Origin: WRKB01 sp031551145
GTDB taxonomy: Bacteria; Desulfobacterota; Desulfovibrionia; Desulfovibrionales; Desulfovibrionaceae
Direction: 5' to 3'
Length of the DNA stretch: 64,000 bases
Assembly (NCBI GenBank): GCA_031551145.1
Contig: JAVBNZ010000002.1
Span: forward strand, 1-64,000
A model generated the notes under the pieces. That model ran no database searches and had not been told where the DNA came from. It saw only the letters and a list, made by a program, of their open reading frames with translations. A program made the position numbers and the translations under genes. Shown here one piece after another: positions 41,955-50,435 of the stretch (position 1 is the stretch's first letter; the number at the start of each line of letters is the position of its first letter).

Positions 41955-43748
41955 ATGCCGGATGTCATGCAGACCGATGCGCAGCCATACGCCGATGTGC
42001 AGTCCTATGCCGACGTGATCGCCAAAATCACGGGCATAGACGTTGAAATAATGGATAAAAACATGATGCGCATCGCGGGCACGGGCATTTATGCCGAGGG
42101 CCTGGGGCACAGCCTCATCCGGGCGGGCGAGGCCTACAAGGAGGTCATGCGTACCCGCAAAACCGTCATCGTCGCCAACCCCCGCCATGATCCCGTATGC
42201 CTGAACTGCCCGGATCGGGAAAACTGCCGCGAGCGTTTTTCCCTTGCCACGCCCATCGCCTACGGCAGCGAACTGTACGGGGTTATAGGCCTGCTCTGCT
42301 TCAACGACAAGGATCGCGAACGCATGCGGGCTTCGCTGGACAGCTACCTGTCCTTCATCAGCTTTCTGGGCGATGCATTGGGCCACAAGCTGGGCGAAAT
42401 GGACAGGCTGAAGCGGGCCACGGATTTTCTCGATCTTACGCTCCAGGTGCTGGATGTGCCCGGCCAGGGGGTGATGCTTTTCAACGAGAGCGGCAGCCTG
42501 ATCTACAGCAACGCCCAGGCCGGGGAAATGTTCGGCGGCAAGGCCGACGGCGCGCCCGATCTCGGCGGCATACGGCGCAGCGGTCAGGGCATCAACGATT
42601 TTGAGGAATTCGAGGTGCGCCTGCCGGCCGGCGGCGCGCATACCGTGCTCGGACGGCTGGCGGAGTTGAGCACCCGTTCCGGAGACCGGGCCACGCTCTT
42701 CGTATTCGAACTGCCCGAACGCCTGGCCCAGATGGTGGCGGATCTCGCGGTCGGCGCTCCGGGAGACGACCGCGGCGCGGGTTTTGACGCCATCGTCGGC
42801 AATTCTCCCGCCGTGCGCAAGCTCAAATCCAGGGCGGCCAAGGTGGTGGATTCAAGCTCCACCGTGCTGATCCACGGCGAATCCGGCACAGGCAAGGAGT
42901 TGCTGGCACGGGCCATCCATCGGGCAGGGCCCCGGCGCGACGCGCCTTTTGTGGCCGTGAACTGCGGCGGCATCCCCGACACCTTGCTGGAAAGTGAGCT
43001 GTTCGGCTACGTTAACGGGGCGTTCACGGGCGCCTCCAGCCGGGGCCGCATGGGCAAGTTTGAGTTGGCCCACGGCGGCGTGCTCTTTCTGGACGAAATT
43101 TCCACCATGCCCCTGCACATGCAGGTCAAGCTGCTGCGCGTGCTGCAGGAACGCGTGATCGTCCGTCTGGGCTCCAACCGGCCCATTCCCGTGGATGTGC
43201 GCGTCATCGCGGCCGGCAACAGCAATTTGCAGGAACGCATCCGCCAAAACATGTTTCGTGAGGATCTCTATTACCGGCTCAACGTCATCCCGCTCGACAT
43301 GCCGCCGTTGCGCGAACGCGAAGGCGACATAGCGGTGCTGGCCGAATATTTCCTCAACAAATACTGCGAATTGTTCCAACGTCCCACGCCCCGCCTGCCC
43401 TCATCCTTCCTGCACCTGCTGGAGAGCTATTCCTGGCCCGGCAACGTGCGCGAACTGGAACACGCGCTGGAGTACGCCGTCAACATGCTGCCCGAAAGCG
43501 GCCGGCTGAGCCTGGACTGCCTGCCCGCGCACCTTCTGGAAGCCATACGCACCGAAAGCGCGCCCCCCGCGTCCGCGCCCGTGCCCGAAAGCGCGGCCGT
43601 GGAGCCCCTGCGCGCGGTGGAGGAGCGCGCCGTGCGCGCGGCTCTGGAGCGTTTCGGCCAAAGTACCGAGGGCAAGAAGCGGGCTGCCCGCGCTCTGGGC
43701 CTGAGCCTTGCGACCCTGTATCGCAAAATGGCCGCTTTCTCACTTTGA
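41955..43748 (+). CDS. Sigma-54-dependent activator (YgeV/XdhR type)
   Basis: A 597-residue enhancer-binding protein. The N-terminal sensor domain (about 1-165) contains CLNCPDRENC (Cys82, Cys85, Cys91); a PAS-like domain (about 165-260) follows. The AAA+ domain has Walker A GESGTGKE (308-315), the sigma-54 contact loop GAFTGA (355-360) and Walker B GGVLFLDEI. The C-terminus is a Fis-type helix-turn-helix (ARALGLSLATLYRKMAAF). By position beside ygeX and overall form it matches YgeV/XdhR, the proposed regulator of the E. coli purine cluster. It would need RpoN, also encoded in the window. The promoter it likely controls is at 43877-43893. Confidence 0.92.
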   Translation: MPDVMQTDAQPYADVQSYADVIAKITGIDVEIMDKNMMRIAGTGIYAEGLGHSLIRAGEAYKEVMRTRKTVIVANPRHDPVCLNCPDRENCRERFSLATPIAYGSELYGVIGLLCFNDKDRERMRASLDSYLSFISFLGDALGHKLGEMDRLKRATDFLDLTLQVLDVPGQGVMLFNESGSLIYSNAQAGEMFGGKADGAPDLGGIRRSGQGINDFEEFEVRLPAGGAHTVLGRLAELSTRSGDRATLFVFELPERLAQMVADLAVGAPGDDRGAGFDAIVGNSPAVRKLKSRAAKVVDSSSTVLIHGESGTGKELLARAIHRAGPRRDAPFVAVNCGGIPDTLLESELFGYVNGAFTGASSRGRMGKFELAHGGVLFLDEISTMPLHMQVKLLRVLQERVIVRLGSNRPIPVDVRVIAAGNSNLQERIRQNMFREDLYYRLNVIPLDMPPLREREGDIAVLAEYFLNKYCELFQRPTPRLPSSFLHLLESYSWPGNVRELEHALEYAVNMLPESGRLSLDCLPAHLLEAIRTESAPPASAPVPESAAVEPLRAVEERAVRAALERFGQSTEGKKRAARALGLSLATLYRKMAAFSL

Positions 43749-43792
43749 GAGCACGCTCTCTTTTTTTCTTCTCATATTGAGAAAATTCTCAA
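43747..43792. promoter_or_regulatory. Palindromic upstream activator sites
   Basis: Three short palindromes lie between the activator stop and ygeX: GAGAGC-AC-GCTCTC (43747-43760), TTCTCA-TAT-TGAGAA (43769-43783) and TTGAGAA-AA-TTCTCAA (43777-43792), the last two overlapping. They share TGAGA/TCTCA half sites and sit about 110-160 bases before the predicted start point, the usual place for enhancer-binding-protein sites. Confidence 0.55.
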
Positions 43793-43876
43793 AATAAAAA
43801 TACCCGCGCGCCCTGTGTTCTGCGGTTTTCCCGTTCTATTTCATGAAAATATCTCAGCATTTTTTTGGCCTCGGTG

Positions 43877-43893
43877 TTGGCCCTGTTTTTGCT
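43877..43893 (+). promoter_or_regulatory. Sigma-54 (-24/-12) promoter of the purine cluster
   Basis: TTGGCCCTGTTTTTGCT has GG and GC separated by exactly ten bases, as sigma-54 requires, and matches the consensus TTGGCAC-N5-TTGCT except at two positions. It is 65 bases before the ygeX start. A start point near 43904 follows. Confidence 0.8.
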
Positions 43894-43957
43894 CTCCGTC
43901 AGAGCCATCTGCGCCCGAAACGGGCGTGCCCATCAATCTGTTACCCACGGGGCAACC

Positions 43958-45181
43958 ATGTCGATCTGGATGTATATGAACCCCGCGCCCAAGCCGGCAG
44001 GCCGGGGCGCCGATCTCTCGGCCCTTTCCGCGAAGGAGGCGGAAGGCGTGCGCCGTTTCCACGCCACCTTCAAGGAATACGCACCCACGCCGCTGACCGC
44101 CCTGCCGGGCCTGGCCCGCGAACTCGGGCTCAAAAACTGCTTCGTCAAGGACGAATCCAAGCGCTTCGGCCTCAACGCCTTCAAGGTGCTCGGCGGTTCC
44201 TACGCCATAGGCCGTTTTTTGGCGGGCAAGCTGGGACGTCCGATCAGCGAATTGAGCCGCGACGATCTTTCTTCCCCCGAAGCGCGTGAAATCGCCGCTT
44301 CCCTGACCTTCATCACCACCACCGACGGCAACCACGGCCGAGGCGTGGCCTGGACGGCCCGCGAATTGGGCTGCAGGGCCAAGGTCTACATGCCCAAGGG
44401 CTCGGCGCAGATTCGCGTGGACAACATTCTGGCCGAAAACGCCGAATGCACCGTTACCGACATGAACTATGACGACGCCGTGCGCATGTGCTGGAAACTG
44501 GCGCAGGAAAACGGCTGGATTATGGTGCAGGATACGGCCTGGGAAGGCTATGAGGAAATCCCCACCTGGATCATGCAGGGCTACGGCACCCTCGCTCTGG
44601 AAGCCCTGGAACAGATGAAGAACATGGGCTGCCTGCCCACGCACTGCTTCCTCCAGGCCGGGGTCGGCTCCTTCGCCGGGGCGGTCGTGGGCTTTCTCGC
44701 CGCCGCTCTGGGCGAAAAAGCGCCCAAATTCATTATCGTCGAGCCGCACAAGGCCAACTGCATCTACACGTCGGCCGCGGCAGCGGACGGCAAGCCGCAC
44801 AACGTCACGGGAGATCTCAATACCCTCATGGCCGGCCTGGCCTGCGGCGAGCCCAACACCATCAGTTGGGACATTCTGCGCGACTACGCCGCGGCCTATG
44901 CTTCCTGCCCGGACTACATCGCCGCCAACGGCATGCGCATTCTGGCCGCCCCGCTGCACGGCGACCAGGCCGTTGTTTCCGGCGAATCCGGCGCGGTCGG
45001 CATGGGTCTGGTGCAGTGGCTGATGCAGCACCCGGCGGCGCGGACCCAACGCGACGCTCTCGGTCTGAACAAGGATTCCACCGTGCTGTGCGTCAGCACC
45101 GAAGGGGACACCGCTCCTGAAGTCTACAGGAACGTGGTCTGGTTCGGCGCGCACGGCGACACGGATCTGCACGGAGAATAG
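43958..45181 (+). CDS. ygeX: Diaminopropionate ammonia-lyase
   Basis: A 407-residue PLP enzyme (fold type II) that splits 2,3-diaminopropionate to pyruvate and two ammonia. The PLP lysine lies in DESKRFGLNAFKVLGGSYA, and TTTDGNHGRGVAWTARELGC is the phosphate-binding asparagine loop. Length is close to E. coli YgeX (about 398). The start at 43958 is set by homology; the frame upstream to 43865 covers the promoter. First gene after the sigma-54 promoter and the last chemical step of the anaerobic purine route as now understood. Confidence 0.93.
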   Translation: MSIWMYMNPAPKPAGRGADLSALSAKEAEGVRRFHATFKEYAPTPLTALPGLARELGLKNCFVKDESKRFGLNAFKVLGGSYAIGRFLAGKLGRPISELSRDDLSSPEAREIAASLTFITTTDGNHGRGVAWTARELGCRAKVYMPKGSAQIRVDNILAENAECTVTDMNYDDAVRMCWKLAQENGWIMVQDTAWEGYEEIPTWIMQGYGTLALEALEQMKNMGCLPTHCFLQAGVGSFAGAVVGFLAAALGEKAPKFIIVEPHKANCIYTSAAAADGKPHNVTGDLNTLMAGLACGEPNTISWDILRDYAAAYASCPDYIAANGMRILAAPLHGDQAVVSGESGAVGMGLVQWLMQHPAARTQRDALGLNKDSTVLCVSTEGDTAPEVYRNVVWFGAHGDTDLHGE

Positions 45182-45306
45182 AGCATTTTGACATTGAAAA
45201 TGCGTAAATGCTCTGCCGGCGAAAAGCGCCGGCCGCCGCGCAGGCGTAGGCGGAATTCACTTCCGCCGGCCACGCCGGAGCGGGCGTTGCAAATGTATCA
45301 GCTTTA
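45181..45306 (+). repeat. Dispersed intergenic repeat, copy B
   Basis: Begins on the last base of the ygeX stop with GAGCATTTTGACATTGAAAA. GAGCATTT can pair with AAATGCTC 20 bases on. It continues CCGGCCGCCGCGCAGGCG, then a GGCGGAA/TTCCGCC inverted pair and GCCGGAGCGGGCGTTG. Closest to copy A at 12080-12195. Confidence 0.65.
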
Positions 45307-45366
45307 AGGATTGCCGTTGCGGGAGAGCCCCGCGTTGAACCCCCATCGCTTTAAGGAGAACGCATC

Positions 45367-46575
45367 GTGAATTTCGACAAAATCAACGAACTCAGCAAGA
45401 AATATGAACCGCAGATGACCAAATTCCTGCGCGACATGGTCGCCATCCCTTCCGAAAGTTGTCAGGAAGAGGGCGTGGTGAAACGCATCAAGCAGGAAAT
45501 GGAAGCCGTGGGCTACGATCGCGTGGAAATTGACAAGATGGGCAACGTGATCGGCTACCTGGGCAACGGCCCGCGCCTGATCGCCTTTGACGCGCACATC
45601 GACACCGTGGGCGTGGGCGAGCGCGCCAACTGGAAGTTCGACCCCTACCAGGGCTACGAAGACGCCGAGTGCATCGGCGGGCGCGGCGTGTCCGACCAGG
45701 AAGGCGGCATGGCCTCGATGGTTTACGGCGGTTTGATCATGAAGGAACTGGGCATGATCCCCGAAGGCTGCACCGTGGCCATGGTCGGCACCGTGCAGGA
45801 AGAAGACTGCGACGGCCTGTGCTGGCAGTATCTGATCAAGGAACACGGCCTCAAACCCGAATTCGTGGTCTCCACCGAACCGACCGACGGCGGCATCTAT
45901 CGCGGCCAGCGCGGCCGCATGGAAATCCGCGTGGACGTGCGCGGCGTTTCCTGCCACGGCTCCGCCCCCGAACGCGGGGACAACGCCATCTTCCGCATGG
46001 GCCATATCCTCTGCGAGCTGGAAGAACTGCAGAAAAAGCTGAAGGACGACCCCTTCCTGGGCAAGGGCACGCTCACCGTTTCCCAGATTTTCTACTCCTC
46101 CCCCTCGCGTTGCGCGGTGGCGGACGGCTGCTCCATCTCCATCGACCGCCGCCTGACCTGGGGCGAAAACAAGGAAAGCTCGCTGGAAGAAATCCGCAAT
46201 CTGCCTTCCGTCAAGGCGGCCGGCGACAGGGTGCGGGTCTCCATGTACGACTACGATTCCCCCTCCTGGACCGGTCTGGTCTACCCCACGGACTGCTATT
46301 TCCCCACCTGGGTGATTCCTGCCGACCACAAAGTGACCGACGCCACGGAAGAAGCGTATCGCAAGCTTTTCAAAACGGAACCGCGCACCGACAAGTGGAC
46401 CTTCTCCACCAACGGCGTGTCCATCATGGGCATGTTCGGCATTCCGGTCATCGGTTTCGGCCCCGGCAAGGAAGCGCAGGCCCACGCCCCCAACGAAATC
46501 ACCTGGAAGGCCGACCTTGTGCGCTGCGCGGCGCTGTATGCCGCCCTGCCCGGCGTTTACGCGGCCAAAGGATAG
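45367..46575 (+). CDS. ygeY: YgeY-type selenium metabolism-linked metallohydrolase
   Basis: A 402-residue M20-family metallopeptidase-like hydrolase. AFDAHIDTVGVG, GRGVSDQEGGMASMVYGG, GTVQEEDCDGL and the VSTEPTDGGIYRGQRGR segment supply the dinuclear metal ligands and the catalytic glutamate pair. It starts with GTG and an AAGGAG site. In this cluster it would act on a ureido intermediate rather than a peptide; the exact substrate is inferred from pathway context. Confidence 0.92.
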   Translation: MNFDKINELSKKYEPQMTKFLRDMVAIPSESCQEEGVVKRIKQEMEAVGYDRVEIDKMGNVIGYLGNGPRLIAFDAHIDTVGVGERANWKFDPYQGYEDAECIGGRGVSDQEGGMASMVYGGLIMKELGMIPEGCTVAMVGTVQEEDCDGLCWQYLIKEHGLKPEFVVSTEPTDGGIYRGQRGRMEIRVDVRGVSCHGSAPERGDNAIFRMGHILCELEELQKKLKDDPFLGKGTLTVSQIFYSSPSRCAVADGCSISIDRRLTWGENKESSLEEIRNLPSVKAAGDRVRVSMYDYDSPSWTGLVYPTDCYFPTWVIPADHKVTDATEEAYRKLFKTEPRTDKWTFSTNGVSIMGMFGIPVIGFGPGKEAQAHAPNEITWKADLVRCAALYAALPGVYAAKG

Positions 46576-46579
46576 AGTC

Positions 46580-47551
46580 ATGAGCAAGGGCTACAGCAAT
46601 CTGGCGGTCATCGCCATCGGCGGCAACTCGCTGATCAGCGACAAGCACAAGAAAAGCGTCGAAGATCAGTACGACGCCATCTGCGGGACCGTACGCCACA
46701 TCGCGGACGTTATCGAAGCCGGCCGGCAGGTCTGCATCACGCACGGCAACGGTCCGCAGGTGGGCTTCATTATGCTGCGCTCCGAAATAGCCCGCAAGGC
46801 CAACGGCATGCATCCCGTGCCCCTGGTCTCCTGCGTGGCCGACACCCAGGGCGCCATAGGCTGGCAGATCCAGCAGGCGCTGACCAACGAACTGAAACGG
46901 CGCGGCGTGCCCGAAGAGCGCAGGCGCGTCGCCGGCCTGGTCACCCAGGTGCGCGTGGACGAAAACGACCCCGGCTTCAAGAACCCCGACAAATACGTGG
47001 GCGAGTTTTACGAGGAATCCGAACTGCCCGCGCTCAAGGCCCAGAATCCCGACTGGGTGCTGAAAGCCGACTCCAACCGCGGCTGGCGGCGCGTGGTCGC
47101 GAGTCCGGCCCCGCTGGAAATTGTGGAATTGGAAGCCATACGCGCCCTGCTCGACGCCGGCTTCCACCTCGTAACCGTGGGAGGCGGCGGCATTCCCGTT
47201 ACGCTCGACGGCAAAGGCGACCTGCGCGGCGTGGATGCGGTCATCGACAAGGATCTGGCCTCCCGCCTGCTTGCCAACGAACTGCAAGCTGGCCTGCTGG
47301 TCATCTCCACAGGCGTGCCCAAGGTCTGCGTCAATTACGGCAAGCCCGACCAGAAAGCGCTGGCCGACGTGGGCGCCGCCGAACTGCGCGCCTATTACGA
47401 TCAGGGCCAGTTTCCGGCCGGAAGCATGGGGCCGAAGATCAAGGCCGCTCTCGATTTTCTGGAGCGCGGCGGGAAAAAGGTGATCATCACCGGGCCGGAA
47501 TGCCTCAAGGGCGCGCTCGCCGGTGAAGACGGCACGCATATAACAAAGTAA
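46580..47551 (+). CDS. yqeA: Carbamate kinase
   Basis: A 323-residue carbamate kinase of the amino acid kinase family. AVIAIGGNSLI opens it, HGNGPQVGFIMLRSE binds substrate, LVTVGGGGIPVT follows, and VDAVIDKDLASRLLANEL closes the nucleotide site. It would convert carbamoyl phosphate from the neighbouring transcarbamoylase to ATP and carbamate. The start at 46580 overlaps the upstream frame by homology; it is four bases after ygeY. Confidence 0.93.
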   Translation: MSKGYSNLAVIAIGGNSLISDKHKKSVEDQYDAICGTVRHIADVIEAGRQVCITHGNGPQVGFIMLRSEIARKANGMHPVPLVSCVADTQGAIGWQIQQALTNELKRRGVPEERRRVAGLVTQVRVDENDPGFKNPDKYVGEFYEESELPALKAQNPDWVLKADSNRGWRRVVASPAPLEIVELEAIRALLDAGFHLVTVGGGGIPVTLDGKGDLRGVDAVIDKDLASRLLANELQAGLLVISTGVPKVCVNYGKPDQKALADVGAAELRAYYDQGQFPAGSMGPKIKAALDFLERGGKKVIITGPECLKGALAGEDGTHITK

Positions 47552-47586
47552 ACAACAACGTTACCAACATTTTGCAGGAGTACAAC

Positions 47587-48783
47587 ATGGATCGCGTCCG
47601 CATCAACAAGATGATCGAACAGCTCGCCGAACTCGATTATAAAAGCATGTACCAGCAGGACTTTTTGGAAACCTGGCACAAGAACGACAACGAAATAGCC
47701 GCCACCTTCGCCGTGGCCGACATTCTGCGCGGCATGCGCGAAGCCAATATTTCGTCCAAGGTGTTCAATTCCGGCCTGGGCGTCTCCCTGTTCCGCGACA
47801 ATTCCACCCGCACCCGCTTCTCCTTTGTTTCCGCCTGCAACATGTTGGGCCTCCAGGTGCAGGATCTCGACGAAGGCAAGTCGCAGATCGCCCACGGCGA
47901 AACCGTGCGCGAAACCGCGAACATGGTTTCCTTCATGGCTGAAACCGTCGGCATCCGCGACGACATGTACATCGGCAAGGGCAACGCCTACATGCGCGAA
48001 GTCGCCGCCGCCCTGGAAGAAGGTTACCGCGACGGCGTGCTGGAACAGCGCCCGACCATCGTCGACCTGCAGTGCGACATTGACCACCCCACCCAGTGCA
48101 TGGCCGACATGCTGCACATCATCAACCACTTCGGCGGCGCGGACAAGCTGAAGGGCAAAAAAGTCGCCATGACCTGGGCCTATTCCCCCTCCTACGGCAA
48201 GCCCCTTTCCGTTCCCCAGGGCGTTATCGGCCTGATGACCCGCTTCGGCATGGACGTGACCCTGGCGCATCCCAAGGGCTACGAAGTGATGCCCGAAGTC
48301 GAGGCCATCGCCGCCGAAAACGCCAAGGCCGCGAACTGCAGATACAGCCGCACCAATTCCATGGAAGAAGCCTTTGCCGGCGCCGACATCGTCTATCCCA
48401 AGAGCTGGGCGCCCTTTGCCGCCATGGAAAAGCGCTCCACGCTCTACGGCGAAGGCGATCAGGAAGGCATCAAGAAGCTGGAAAAGGAACTGCTGGCCCA
48501 GAACGCCAAGCACAAAAGCTGGGAATGCACCGAGAAGCTGATGAAGACCACCAACAAGGGCAAGGCGCTCTACATGCACTGCCTGCCCGCGGACATCACC
48601 GGCGTTTCCTGCAAGGAAGGCGAAGTCGAGGCCTCCGTGTTTGATCGCTACCGCGTGCCCATGTACAAGGAAGCCAGCTACAAGCCCTACATCATCGCGG
48701 CCATGATTCTGCTGGCCCGCAAGGCCGACCCGGCGGACACCCTGTCCCGCCTTGTCGAGTGCGGCTGCCCGCGCGTGCGCTAG
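47587..48783 (+). CDS. ygeW: YgeW-type carbamoyltransferase
   Basis: A 398-residue transcarbamoylase. FRDNSTRTRFSFVSA is the carbamoyl-phosphate loop, DIDHPTQCMADMLHI and LYMHCLPADITG are the further family motifs. It is neither a typical ornithine nor aspartate enzyme; E. coli YgeW had no activity with common substrates, and a ureido-amino-acid intermediate of purine breakdown is the likely partner. In the degradative direction it yields carbamoyl phosphate for yqeA. GGAG site precedes the ATG. Confidence 0.92.
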   Translation: MDRVRINKMIEQLAELDYKSMYQQDFLETWHKNDNEIAATFAVADILRGMREANISSKVFNSGLGVSLFRDNSTRTRFSFVSACNMLGLQVQDLDEGKSQIAHGETVRETANMVSFMAETVGIRDDMYIGKGNAYMREVAAALEEGYRDGVLEQRPTIVDLQCDIDHPTQCMADMLHIINHFGGADKLKGKKVAMTWAYSPSYGKPLSVPQGVIGLMTRFGMDVTLAHPKGYEVMPEVEAIAAENAKAANCRYSRTNSMEEAFAGADIVYPKSWAPFAAMEKRSTLYGEGDQEGIKKLEKELLAQNAKHKSWECTEKLMKTTNKGKALYMHCLPADITGVSCKEGEVEASVFDRYRVPMYKEASYKPYIIAAMILLARKADPADTLSRLVECGCPRVR

Positions 48784-48793
48784 TTGTTTTATC

Positions 48794-48823
48794 GCCCGGC
48801 GGCCGGAAATCCGGCCGCCGGGC
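48794..48823 (+). other. Strong 14-bp hairpin after ygeW
   Basis: GCCCGGCGGCCGGA and its exact complement around a two-base loop, ten bases after the ygeW stop. No T run follows on the plus strand, so it is more likely a partial terminator or a 3' stability element inside the operon than a full stop. Confidence 0.6.
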
Positions 48824-48830
48824 TTGCCCG

Positions 48831-48958
48831 GAGCGGTTTAACTTTGAAAAAGTTGAAATGCTCCACGGGAATTTTCAAAGAAAATTCCTGTCGCGAAACA
48901 GGCGCAAGGCGGGCTTCGCCCGCCGGCAAGCGAATGTTTCAAAGCGAAAAAGATTCTT
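48831..48958 (+). repeat. Dispersed intergenic repeat, copy C
   Basis: Begins GAGCGGTTTAACTTTGAAAA, then GAAATGCTCC, an internal GAATTTTC/GAAAATTC inverted pair, AGGCGCAAGGCGGGCTTCGC and TTTCAAAGCG. More diverged from copies A and B. Ends 12 bases before the hyuA start. Confidence 0.6.
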
Positions 48959-48970
48959 AAGGGCTGAGCT

Positions 48971-50362
48971 ATGAAGACCCTGATACGCGGCGGCATGGTG
49001 GTGACCCCCCAAGAAGTGACAACGGCGGATGTGCTGTTGTCCGATGGAATCATCGCGAAACTCGGGCCGGATCTTTCCGCCCCCGGGGCCGAAATCGTCG
49101 ACGCAACGGGCAAATACGTGCTGCCCGGCGGAGTGGACGCCCACACGCACGTCACTTTGAACATCGACGCCGTGCGCGGCGCGGACATCTATTACGCGGG
49201 CACCGTGCCGGCGGCGGCCGGCGGCACCACCACGATTATCGAACACCTGGGTTTCGCCCCGGCCGGCAGAAGCGTGCGGGATCAGCTGCTGTTCCACCGC
49301 AGGGAAGCCGACAGCGCGGCGGTGGTCGATTACGCCTTCCACGGCCTGATTCAAGGCGCGAACGGCTGCCCGCGGGAAGACACGGCGGCCTGCCTCAATT
49401 TTTTCCGGGCGCGGGACTGCGCTTCCGTAAAGGTCTATACGACCTACGACGGCAGGCTGGATGACGATTCCCTGCTGCTGCTCCTGCGCATGGCGCGCGA
49501 GCGCGGCCTGCTGCCCGCCGTGCACGCCGAGCGGCACGAACCCATTATGCGCCTGCGCGCCGAATTCAAGGCCAAAAGGCGGGGCGAGCCCATGTGCCAT
49601 GCGAGAAGCCGTCCGGCCGAATGCGAAGCCGGGGCCGTGCGGCGCGTGCTGGAGCTTGCCGCTCAGGCCGGCGACGCGCCCGTCTACATCGTTCATCTCT
49701 CCACCGCCGCCGGCCTCGAGGAAATCACAAAGGCCCGCGCGGCGGGGCAACGCAACATCTTTGTCGAAACCTGCACGCAGTATCTCGTTCTGACGGAGGA
49801 GCGCTACGCCCATCCCGTCGAGGGCCTCAAGTACATCATGGCCCCTCCGCTGCGCACGCGGGACGACGTCGAAGCCCTGTGGCAGGGAGTGGCCGACGGC
49901 CGTATCCAGACCGTGGCCACGGATCACTGCGCCTACACCCTGCGCGACAAAGAGCACGGCAGAGGGGATTTCACGGCCTGCCCCGGCGGCGCGCCCGGCG
50001 TGGAGGAGCGCATGAACGTGCTCTTTTCCGAAGGGGTGGCGAAAAAACGCATCAGCCCGCAGCGTTTTGCCGAGCTGTGCTGTTCGGCTCCCGCGCGGCT
50101 TTTCGGCCTTGCGCCCCGCAAGGGCGTGCTCGCGCCGGGTTCGGACGCGGACGTCGTCATCCTCGATCCCGTGCCCCGGCGCACGCTGCGGGCCGCGGGC
50201 CTGCACGGCCTCTCCGACTATTCCATCTACGAGGGCCTGGATCTTACGGGCCGCATAGACGCGGTCTACCTGCGCGGCAGGCTGATCGCGGCGCACGGCT
50301 CCTTTCTGGGCGGGCGCGGAGAGGGGCGGCTGCTGAAGCAGCGGCGGGCGGATTTCGGCTGA
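48971..50362 (+). CDS. hyuA: Dihydropyrimidinase/D-hydantoinase-type amidohydrolase
   Basis: A 463-residue cyclic-amide hydrolase. DAHTHVTLN gives His58 and His60, CASVKVYTTYDG holds the lysine expected to be carboxylated, AVHAERHE and YIVHLSTAAG supply two more histidines, and VATDHCAY the catalytic aspartate. The family opens hydantoin and dihydropyrimidine rings; here the likely substrate is a ring from purine breakdown. E. coli HyuA occupies the same place in the cluster. Confidence 0.92.
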   Translation: MKTLIRGGMVVTPQEVTTADVLLSDGIIAKLGPDLSAPGAEIVDATGKYVLPGGVDAHTHVTLNIDAVRGADIYYAGTVPAAAGGTTTIIEHLGFAPAGRSVRDQLLFHRREADSAAVVDYAFHGLIQGANGCPREDTAACLNFFRARDCASVKVYTTYDGRLDDDSLLLLLRMARERGLLPAVHAERHEPIMRLRAEFKAKRRGEPMCHARSRPAECEAGAVRRVLELAAQAGDAPVYIVHLSTAAGLEEITKARAAGQRNIFVETCTQYLVLTEERYAHPVEGLKYIMAPPLRTRDDVEALWQGVADGRIQTVATDHCAYTLRDKEHGRGDFTACPGGAPGVEERMNVLFSEGVAKKRISPQRFAELCCSAPARLFGLAPRKGVLAPGSDADVVILDPVPRRTLRAAGLHGLSDYSIYEGLDLTGRIDAVYLRGRLIAAHGSFLGGRGEGRLLKQRRADFG

Positions 50363-50435
50363 GGTTCAGCAACAGGACGCCGGGCGGAAGACCGCGGCGT
50401 CCGTCATGCGCACCACGGTGCAACAGGGAGGCAGC

